From: Diprion similis
Taxonomy: Eukaryota > Arthropoda > Insecta > Hymenoptera > Diprionidae
Assembly: GCF_021155765.1 (NCBI RefSeq)
Contig: NC_060110.1
Coordinates: 16,142,001-16,206,000, forward strand
DNA length: 64,000 nt
Direction: 5' to 3'
Program-made: the position numbers and the translations under genes
Shown: in pieces, positions 26,001 to 35,909 of the stretch
Numbering within the stretch: the stretch's first letter is position 1
Layout of the letters: the number at the start of each line of letters is the position of its first letter
Notes under the pieces: model-generated
Told to the model about the DNA's origin: nothing
The model's database searches: none
Seen by the model: the letters and a program-made list of their open reading frames with translations, nothing else

Positions 26001-28118
26001 TACATGCTACTGACGTATAGACTTAAGCGGATCGGAGAAATCTTAGCGTAAAATTACTCCTGGTATCAGGAGAACATCTGAGCCGAGGAGGTCGATCAAA
26101 AACAGAGACTGATTGATTGACTGCTTGTGATATCGATGCTGTGTCTCTGAAGGCATGCCTGCTTGCTTGCGATCGCTTGTAATCGCTTGCTTACATGCTA
26201 CCGACGTATAGAATTAAGCGGATCGGAGAAATCTTAGCGTAAAATTACTCCTGGTATCAGGAGAACATCTGAGCCGAGGAGGTCGATCAAAAACAAGGAC
26301 TGATTGATTGACTGCTTGTGATATCGATGCTGTGTGTCTGAAGGCATGCCTGCTTGCTTGAGATCGCTTGTAATCGCTTGCTTACATGCGGCTGACATAT
26401 AGAATTAAGCGGATCGGAGAAATCTTAGCGTAAAATTACTCCTGGTATCAGGAGAACATCTGAGCCGAGGAGGTCTATCAAAAACAGAGACTGATTGATT
26501 GACTGCGTGTGATATCGATGCTGTGTGTCTGAAGGCATGCCTGCTTGCTTGCGATCGCTTGTAATCGCTTGCTTACATGCTACTGACATATAGAATTGAG
26601 CGGATCGGAGGAATTTCAGCGTAAAATTACTCCTGGTATCAGGAGAACATCTGAGCCGAGGAGGTCGATCAAAAACGAGGACTGATTGATTGACTGCTTG
26701 TGATATCGATGCTGTGTGTCTGAAGGCATGCCTGCTTGCTTGAGATCGCTTGTAATCGCTTGCTTACATGCGGCTGACATATAGAATTAAGCGGATCGGA
26801 GAAATCTTAGCGTAAAATTACTCCTGGTATCAGGAGAACATCTGAGCCGAGGAGGTCTATCAAAAACAGAGACTGATTGATTGACTGCGTGTGATATCGA
26901 TGCTGTGTGTCTGAAGGCATGCCTGCTTGCTTGCGATCGCTTGTAATCGCTTGCTTACATGCTACTGACATATAGAATTGAGCGGATCGGAGGAATTTCA
27001 GCGTAAAATTACTCCTGGTATCAGGAGAACATCTGAGCCGAGGAGGTCGATCAAAAACGAGGACTGATTGATTGACTGCTTGTGATATCGATGCTGTGTG
27101 TCTGAAGGCATGCCTGCTTGCTTGAGATCGCTTGTAATCGCTTGCTTACATGCGGCTGACATATAGAATTAAGCGGATCGGAGAAATCTTAGCGTAAAAT
27201 TACTCCTGGTATCAGGAGAACATCTGAGCCGAGGAGGTCGATCAAAAACAGAGACTGATTGATTGACTGCGTGTGATATCGATGCTGTGTCCACAAAGGC
27301 ATGCCTGCTTGCTTGCGATCGCTTGTAATCGCTTGCTTACATGCTACTGACGTATAGAATTAAGCGGATCGGAGGAATTTCAGCGTAAAATTACTCCTGG
27401 TATCAGGAGAACATCTGAGCCGAGGAGGTCGATCAAAAACAAGGACTGATTGATTGACTGCTTGTGATATCGATGCTGTGTCTCTGAAGGCATGCCTGCT
27501 TGCTTGCGATCGCTTGTAATCGCTTGCTTACATGCTACCGACGCATAGAATTAAGCGGATCGGAGAAATCTTAGCGTAAAATTACTCCTGGTATCAGGAG
27601 AACATCTGAGCCGAGGAGGTCGATCAAAAACAGAGACTGATTGATTGACTGCGTGTGATATCGATGCTGTGTCTTTAAAGGCATGCCTGCTAGCTTGCGA
27701 TCGCTTGTAATCGCTTGCTTACATGCTACTGACATATAGAATTAAGCAGATCGGAGGAATTTCAGCGTAAAATTACTCCTGGTATCAGGAGAACATCTGA
27801 GCCGAGGGGGTCGATCAAAAACAAGGACTGATTGATGGACTGCTTGTGATATCGATGCTGTGTGTCTGAAGGCATGCCTGCTTGCTTGCGATCGCTTGTA
27901 ATCGCTTGCTTACATGCTACTGACATTAAAAATTAGCAAATCGGAGAAATCTTAGCGTAAAATTACTCCTGGTATCAGGAGAACATCTGAGCCGAGGAGG
28001 TCGATCAAAAACAAGGACTGATTGATTGCTTGCTTGTGATATCGATGCTGTGTCTCTGAAGGCATGCCTGCTTGCTTGCGATCGCTTGTAATCGCTTGCT
28101 TATATGCTACTACCATAT
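20018..28118 (+). repeat. Satellite array, about 42-43 monomers of 191 bp
   Basis: The landmark GATATCGATGCTGTG recurs every 191 bases (for example 20210, 20401, 20592, 20783, 20974, then 21163 after one 189-base unit) until 28038; 8019 bases cover 42 intervals. All monomers are head-to-tail on one strand. Each carries a short dyad (CTCCTG-gtat-CAGGAG), and most contain GCGATCGC. One monomer counted by eye is about 46% GC, above the surrounding DNA. Edge monomers are the most diverged (20018-20400 and 27840-28118), as expected when unequal exchange homogenises the centre. There are stops in all frames and 191 is not a multiple of 3, so it is non-coding. Monomer types recur in a regular order (see findings). 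It lies between Nup214 and Cfp1. I do not recognise the family. Confidence 0.97.
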
Positions 28119-29027
28119 TCGCACCAATTTTTTAAAGAGGGGAAGATTCAATACAAGCTCATAGGTTGAAAGTTCAGTTCCAGTTTAATCAACATGCGTT
28201 AATTGTAGTACAAGTGTTTTGGTGTCAGTGTATAGTATTTTAACAAGTTGTCAAATCGTATTGTGGTCGAAATATTATAACATAAGAAATCAAACTAGTA
28301 TATGATATTGATGAAGTGCAACATACATAACCTTAGGCAGAATATGAAATGTTATTGTTATGCGAGATAGTTATTATGGTTATTATCGTCATTTGTAAGC
28401 AAGTGTGAAGCTCTGATCTGCGTGCAGATACAATGGCGGCTGTCTGCAGAAAACGATCATAATTGATATTGTATTATTACCATTTCATCTAACTCCCGAA
28501 GTTAATTAATAAATTTATTGATACCTTCCAATTTTTTCAACTGTTAGTGCTACGATTTTTGAAATCCCTCTGTCTATTCTCGGGTTTCAAATGGTCTCCC
28601 GCGGAAAAGCGTTACTGGAATCACCATAAAGGCGAAACGTTATTCGCCCCAAGATGAAAGAAAAGTAAATGCTTTGGATTATTTCTGAAAATTTTGACGA
28701 TTCTGAAACATGATGGAATGAATTTTTCCATGCACCATATCGATGTAATTTTGCAAGAGCAATAGTTGCGTGCAGTCCGAGTACACTGCGAGCGACGGAT
28801 CAAGAATTACAGTCTATACTGTAGAAAGAAATACTGTATTACCGGAAAATTAACCGTATCAACAGGTTCATCTTATGTACAATAACTATCAATAAGCTCT
28901 GAAATAACATGACTAGGTCGTTGAGTAATTCATGTATAACAATCTGAAAATTACATAATGAAAGCAGCCAACTTATCGTTGATTCACCAAGTTCTTTACA
29001 TTCAATTCGATTATATTTAAAAGTTGT
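28119..29027. other. Right flank of the satellite and Cfp1 downstream region
   Basis: No gene is supported. The stretch contains the right flanking repeat (28316-28500). A second stretch (about 28735-28800) is weakly similar to left-flank sequence around 19845-19905; on the minus strand both read as loosely similar short peptides, possibly remnants of an old mobile element. The Cfp1 3' UTR should start at 29027 and run leftwards. Confidence 0.4.
28316..28500 (+). repeat. Right diverged copy of a satellite-flanking direct repeat
   Basis: Same orientation as the left copy at 19501-19685: it shares CCTTAGGCAGAAT (28331-28343), an atgttat block soon after, the cgtgcag...ctgcagaaaacga block, and a gatattgtattattaccatt block. 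The two copies bracket the whole array. Confidence 0.6.
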
Positions 29028-32000
29028 TCAATTTTTAGTGTGTTGCTTCTGGAACTGGGTATTATATCTTCGTTGTAACTCTTCCTCCATTGCCTCAATC
29101 TGTTCCCTACTTTGTTCTTGCGTCATTTGTTCCATTAACTCATGATTGTATGTCGAATGCAGCATCAGGGCCAAAACACCAGCTCGCGTTGCCATGTTTG
29201 ATCGGATTTGTCTCTCTTGTTCCACCAATTCATCGATTTTCAACCACTCTCGCACTCGTTCCATGTCTATTTCAGCACGTCTCAGTTTTTCCCATACATA
29301 GTGCTTTAGGCAGCTCTTTTTCGGCGCGCGACAAAATTCACCAGTAGTGTCGAACACATTTGTGACCAATGGGCAGCCACATACTTCAGTTTCACTTATT
29401 TTCGGATCCTTGCAGTGTTCAGGACATAAGACCCGCAATCGTTTGCAATATGTTCGATTGATAGGATTGTAAAAGTCGCAAAACATCACTTGACCCTCAA
29501 TACGTGTTTTGAACATGGATCCGAATGATGCTTGAGATTCATACTGAAACAAGTACATAAATATTTTAGACAAATAAATGTAGAGTCTAACCGTACCGTT
29601 ACTAACCCAGTGATTTGTAGCTTGGTTATTTTGGGTGCATATTATACATTACACTAAGATATTCTCAAGGTGGTTGAAAAATATTATGAATGTCATATTT
29701 CAAGTATTTTGTAGAATCGTAGAAATCATTTAGAACAATCTTTTTTATGACAAATGCTTAGAGTTGTATGGTATCTAACTACATGAGGCTACGTATAATA
29801 AGTTCCATATCGAAACTGATTCTAGCACAAAAAGTTGTGAACTTGCTTAATAAGAAAATTATTATTCAACAATTCATATAAGGCACTCCGAGACATCATA
29901 AAATCTTTCAACAGTATGGAATCACAGTAAAAACTCCACAAAAAGTAAGCAATTACCTTGTTAAAACATTTCTCCATATGTTTAATGGCAGTCCGAGAAT
30001 GGATTTCATGTCCACACGTAATGCAGTACATGCTCATTTCCGTATCATCCAAATCGTCAACTTCAGTTTTTGGATCAATAGTAGCTTGCTTAGCCCTTTC
30101 TAAAATACGATCAAGTTCCGAATGCCGCTTGTCCAATTCTTGCAGGATCCTTCTAACATCGTTTTGCTGTTTTCTAACCATCTCTAATGCTCGCCTATTA
30201 TTTTGTTCAGCAACACAGGATGTTAATGACCATTCTTGAATTCTCTGTGGTAGTACCTGGTATATTCTATTCGTAGCCAATTTCATTCCGCACTCATCTG
30301 AACAATACTTGCTACCGAGCCGAGATTGTTTTGTACATGCGGGACCGTAACATTGCCGTGGCTGGTCCAAATGCTCAGCTCTTTCGTTGCTAGAGTCCCT
30401 TTTTCTTTTTCTACCGGGCTTTGAACCTTTATTATATCCTTTCAAGGGTTTGGGTGGTGCACCTAGTACTCTGCATGTTCTCTGAATACATCTCAACTTT
30501 AATCTGATAGAAGGACCAAATTTTTTCAAGTGTCTACAAGCATCGCATTTGCCACAGTTCTCTGAGCGAAGACAGCCTGAACATTCGCCACAACGTTTTG
30601 AAGATTTCTTCACAATAGTAGGATCCCAAGGAGCATCATATTCGTATCGAATGGCTCTTTCTTTCTCTTTATGCTTCTTGTATTTATGATCATCCTGTTC
30701 GGATCTACGGGGTTTATAACGTGTTATGAGTGTCGAGTCCTCTTCCCGACATCGCTGGAATAGAAATGAAATTTTCAGATTTGTTTTTAATTACAGAAAC
30801 AAATAAGGTCAAGTATGTATTCACTGAAAATTTCTAATTCAACTTTTGTTCATCAATGTATGTACGTCAGGGTGGTCGTTATTTGGGGTAAAAATTAATT
30901 TTACCCTTTTTGCCCCCTTAATTGGTTTGTAATAAGTAAAAAGTGCTTGTAAAATAATTTCTGAAAATTTCAATATTTGACAAACATATTTAGGTCCACA
31001 GTAAAATAGTGACTGCAAATGCAGGAAAACCCCATGTATTTTAAATGGAAAACTTCAACACCTGTGGTCAAGGGTTAAACATTTTTTTTTTAAATCCGAA
31101 AAAATTACAGCGATACTTTTTACGTATTTCGAACTGATTTACTTGACGAAAAGGGTAAAATTAATTTTGACTCCAAATAATGTCCACTCTAATGTGCATA
31201 CATGTAGTATAGTGTAATAAAATGAAACAATCTGTATTTTTTGTATTGAACTGCTTATTGTCAAACTTTGTTGTCTAAAAAAAGATTTAATATCTCAATC
31301 TCTACCAACAAATTCTCTGAGAAATGTTCATATTATGATGTGATGATTATTTGATACATAAATAGACTTACAACACAGAAAAACTGCTTGATATGTTTCG
31401 CTTCTTTTTCTGTAATGTTGATGCAATCGCCATGGTACCATTCCTCGCAAGCATCACATCCGCTATAATTAATTGTATAGTCTTGGTTACAAAATGTGTA
31501 ATAAAGGGTGACATGAATAAAAGTTATTCTATTCGTAATAATGACATCTACTATGTAAGTAAGTTATTGAGAACAGTCCAATTTGCCTATTTAGCTATAA
31601 AATAGTAGAATATATCAAAATCATTAAGTGAAAATCTATCACATAAAGAAAACCTACTTTTACACAATTCACGATTTAACCAATAAATGATTCAGAAATT
31701 TAAATTCAAGTACTTTAGGTGTTAGCTTTAGGTGTTTTGAAAAGGCAAGAAATGATGTAAGAAAATTACAGTCAACCACAGTGACTACATTATTGGCAAC
31801 TTGCATCCGACCATTAATGTATTCAGAGAATAAGAATTAAGACTTACATCATGAAGCGGGAGCTATCAGAGCTACGACATATGCAATAAGCTTGACCATC
31901 TTGCTTCAGTAATGTTGCAATTTTACTTTTCCTTTCCGGTAACATAAATTGCTTTGCAATCTCTTCTTTCTGTATAAAACAAAGTATTTATACAGATATA

Positions 32001-32822
32001 TATATACATGATGAATTTCGTGACCAGGAAGATCGTAGAGGATAAAAAATTTTCCACGATTGATGGCCAATATAAATAAATATTCTTTAATATTTCAACG
32101 TTTCAACTCATATATATATGAGTACAGTAATTCATTGATGTGTCTGTTTTTTAAATAATTACACAGAATACTAGAGCATATAAAATTGTTTCAGGATTGT
32201 TGCCTCCTTAATTTAAAATTCTAACTTCTGTTAGCGATGATGCGAGCAATCAGAAATAAAAGATGCACGTCAAGCATCCACGATACTTTTTCGAGTATTG
32301 TCAAGTGGCTCACTGTCAATATAATGTGCATTTACATGATGGTTCCATTCAAAAATAATGAAACTATGAAGTAACTATTTAAATTATTCACACAAAATAT
32401 CTTGTGTAATAACGGCTTGATAGTTCCACTGTCGATACTACATTCAATATTGGAGTTCAGTATTCAACCAATTTTAACTGGACCATTTAGATGTTATTAC
32501 GAATAATTTGTTATTTCTGTATTTGCATTCTGAGCACCTTGACAGTACACTTTTCAAAAAATGTGTGAAATATACGAATATTCTTTGAATGTTGAATAAA
32601 AAATGAAAATGGTAAAAAAATGTTATCGCATATATTTCATGTGATGTGTCCTCAGAGAGTTCTGTTGCTTCAAAACTCAAGGGTAATAATGCAGTATATA
32701 AACTGCAACTTAATATCGAGAGGTTAGAACACAGTAATAGATTGTAGTGACGAATAAATAGTACGAGCTGGAAGCGGTGTTATACTACTTACTGAAAGAC
32801 CGTGCCGCCTCTTATCACCCAT
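29028..32822 (-). CDS. Cfp1: CXXC-type zinc finger protein 1 (Set1/COMPASS subunit), five exons
   Basis: Exons 32822-32793, 31969-31848, 31462-31372, 30754-29957 and 29543-29028 join in phase to 518 residues. The N-terminus MGDKRRHGLSKEEIAKQF leads into a PHD finger (about 38-84: YCICRSSDSSRFMI, CDACEEWYHGDC, FFCVRC) that in the family reads H3K4me3. A basic linker precedes the CXXC domain (about 134-175: CGECSGC, CGKCDAC, CIQRTC), which binds unmethylated CpG. A KRKRD nuclear signal and a coiled coil (RKQQNDVRRILQELDKRH) follow. The C-terminal Cys/His-rich Set1-interaction domain keeps KYESQASFGSM, YCKRLRVLCPEH, CGCPLV, KHYVWEKLRRAE and RAGVLALMLH. The protein targets Set1 H3K4 methylation to promoters in the nucleus. 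Intron 3 holds a MITE (30868-31191). Downstream the satellite begins about 900 bases away. Confidence 0.96.
30868..31191. mobile_element. hAT-like MITE in Cfp1 intron 3
   Basis: A 324-base non-coding element with terminal inverted repeats of about 43 bases. Left end CAGGGTGGTCGTTATTTGGG; right end read inwards TAGAGTGGACATTATTTGGA; both continue through AAAATTAATTTTACCCTTTT. The 8 bases outside each end, ATGTACGT on the left and ATGTGCAT on the right, agree at six of eight positions and look like a decayed 8-bp target duplication. Such ends and duplications are typical of hAT elements. No transposase is present. Confidence 0.8.
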
Positions 32823-32979
32823 GATTAGGCGTGTATCCTGATAACGATTATAGGCCAATTACACTACAATCCAAAGATTCAACCTGCGTCTCAAAGAGTC
32901 AATTATCAATCCATCGTTTTCCCAAAGAACGCGAGTTTGTACAGTAGCAGCCTACAGTCATAGCTACAGTAGAAGGCTG

Positions 32980-33022
32980 ACGCCATCTTGAATTACTTCT
33001 ATTATACCCAGAATGCAGTGCG
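32980..33022 (-). promoter_or_regulatory. Cfp1 promoter motifs: YY1/Pho-like and Staf/ZNF143-like sites
   Basis: About 160 bases upstream of the Cfp1 start, CAAGATGGCG (minus strand of 32981-32990) matches the YY1/Pleiohomeotic core. Next to it, TACCCAGAATGCAGTGCG (plus strand, 33005-33022) matches the long Staf/ZNF143 consensus YWCCCRNMATSCMYYRCR at 17 of 18 positions. Both motifs mark housekeeping promoters in animals. The match is seen; binding in this species is inferred. Confidence 0.5.
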
Positions 33023-35555
33023 CGTACCATATACGCGCCTTTTCTTTAAGCATACGTCAAAAAGTGTACTTTATTGTAACAGAAAAGAGGCCAGCGAATG
33101 ATCGGTTAATAATTATTAAGTATAAAAGAAGGTGAGCCTTATAAGTAGGTTTTATCTTCAAGGGTTCGCTTTGTTTTGATTTAGAGTTCTGGCTCTAAAC
33201 CTAGAACTACGATGTCGAAAATTACGAGTAATAGCTACAGGAAATCCAAGCAAATAATAACTTGTAGTTTGACAATATTCTAACGTATTATATATAGTTT
33301 GAAAAAAAAATCGCAAAAGCATGGAAACTGTATAGTGTAGATTTTTGATTCACCCTGGATCTTTTCGTATCTACATGCTTGTGTTTTAATTTTTTCAAAA
33401 GGAGCTAGTTCAGGGTTTCAATAACTAAATTTAAAAAACGTCACGTATTTAAGTGTACCACAATCTTACTATAACTTAATAATTTTAATCAAGCGAATTC
33501 CGCTCTACTTACCATATTTTTTTTTTTTTTGTCTCAACCACAATAATGTGTACAATGTAACTTGGATATGTGTATGTATGTGCAGATATTGCACAAAAGA
33601 TATTAGTTTCACTATCAAAATCATGTATATGCTGAAAGTAATTTTTTAAATTGTTTCCTTTATTGTCTCTATTTTACAAAAACAAAGAAGCAATCCTAAA
33701 ATATTGCTTGACTGGGAATAACAGGTTTTTTTGGAAATATCTAACTGCGTTTATACTATGTATATGTGTGGGTGTGTATGTGTGTGTAGGGGGGGGTGTG
33801 GCGGGTGGTTAAAAATAGTGGTATCCTTTTGCAGTTAATTTTTGGAAAAAATAACTTTCTGCCAATGCAACACTTCATCGGTGGTTTCAGTTAAAATATT
33901 CAGTAGCAACCCGAAATCTGTACGCTTATACATCATTATTCATAAGTTAACATCACATCACAAAATAAAAAGCTTTTTATCAAAGCATAAACAATAATGA
34001 ATAGCAAATTAATAACTTGAGCAAATTAAGCCTTCTACAAGCTACTTAGTGGCATCAGTGAATATTATATTATACCGTGATACCTATCACCATTTTGATA
34101 ATAAATTATTATTTCGTATTCTAAAACTGAAACGAAGATTTAGATTATGGAAAGCAATATTATTAGTGTTAAATATATTTTTTGCGCATCCAGGCTCAAT
34201 ATCACATAGCTTTTAACATTAGAATTCTGAATCCAGATGACAGGATGAATTAAATTTGCAAATAAGGACTGTTCTTTGAGCAGTGAATCAGTGATCTGTG
34301 TTTTTTTCGTGGTTGTCCCTCTTTTGTCTTGTTTTCATACATATTACATTCTTTGGTATTCGATCATTTCCGTTCCGTTGCACATCGATAGAGTTTCAAG
34401 CAGATATAAACTAGAACAGTATAAACGCAGTTCGTATCGCAATATATTATGTTTATTCCAGACCATCACCATTTTTACCTTTTTGCTACTGTATCATTAC
34501 CACAAAATGATGTTGATCTCAAATGTTATAACAACTTAAAGTGAATTAAAAATGACAAAGATTATTTAAGAAATATCTTTTACTCAATATGTAAAGAAAT
34601 AAAATCATGCATACAGAAGAAAAGGAAAAGGAATGTAGATTATTTCGAAACACCTCAAATCATGAACAATCTTACAGGTTGTAGTTACAAATATTACAAA
34701 TACATGAGTATTTTTATTTGAAGCAATGCTAACAGAAATAAGAAAGAATAACTTTTCGCCCTCAGGTCCATTACTGTCAAGATCGAAAACATATCTTCAG
34801 TTTTATATTTATGTGCATAACAATTGACGAATTATGCATTACATTAACATATTTCTACTTGTGACATAATGTTTTAATATTATGACAATTATAGTATAGT
34901 TTTAGGTGCAAGCAGATTGTAACGAAACACATGTCAAAAAATAAAGAAAAATAAAGAACAACAATATATCACAGTATCCCATATTACCTTGAATAAAACT
35001 TGTACGAATTGCGATAGAATAGCATAAAGGTAAAATGGCGACTTATTTTAATTTTGTCTTTTTTTGTAGTTTGTTCGCATACAGGATGACATATGTTCTT
35101 GCAGTATTACATTTTTCATTTCTTGGTCATGATTTATTATTATTATTTTCCAGTTTTTTGTATTCATATAAGCTTATTTTGAATCTGAGGTTACGATATA
35201 TTAATAACAAAGTAATGACGGTCAAGGCATTATATATTTTGTACACATATCAGCCATTTGGTTGTCAATTTTACAAATTCTTGATAAATATCTGTGTGTG
35301 AAACATGTTAATTCGTACACGTTACCAAAGACAGAATTTTTCACTATTTTGCGCAGTTATGGATCAGTTAAGCAACAGTTCACTATCGTTTAAAGTAATC
35401 GTTTCATTTTCGAGGAAAAATTTGATCACGAACAACAAAAGGAATTGATGCTGCTGGTTGAGAAAATACGGATGAGTGCAAAGGCGGAGAAAAGCTCAAG
35501 TAAAGAGGTATGCGGGAAACATACCTATGTAAGATAGAATATACAAGTATATATG

Positions 35556-35909
35556 GGGTATTCATGTCAACTCGACCAGGTCCTGACCTCATATTTTTTG
35601 TTTTTCCGAAATTTTTCTTGGCGTAGTAGTGGGTCCTGAGTAACACGTGAATTAATTTTGTAACGTTTCGCTCTGAAAAATACCTGACGAGCGATGACTG
35701 TCGAAAGACGTGAAAAACCTCTCTGATGGGAAAATCTGACAAAAATACCGAAAATGCTGCTTTTGTCGCAACTTTCGACAGTCATTACTCGTAAAGAATT
35801 TTGCCGAAAACTGTAAAAAAAAAATGTAGGTGTTAGTAAGGTCCTACTAGACCCATGAAAAATTTTGAGTTACACAAAAAATAGCAGGTCGAATTGACAT
35901 GGAATACGC
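35556..35909. mobile_element. Foldback MITE-like element
   Basis: A 354-base element with inverted ends: GGGTATTCATGTCAACTCGA from the left against GCGTATTCCATGTCAATTCG from the right, one indel and a few mismatches, with further matching T-rich sequence inside (TATTTTTTGT, AAATTTTTC). Inside it a second inverted pair, CGAGCGATGACTGTCGAAAG (35688-35707) and its near-exact complement at 35772-35791, would form a 20-bp stem around a 64-base loop. Flanks are (TA)-rich, so the target duplication cannot be resolved. No transposase. Confidence 0.7.

Noticed and set aside
20018-28118. CRISPR-like regular repetition
   Set aside because: The repeats are contiguous 191-bp monomers without unique spacers, in a eukaryotic genome; this is a satellite.
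35404-35785. Overlapping minus-strand frames of 112 and 72 codons
   Set aside because: They run largely through the foldback element and have no recognisable protein.
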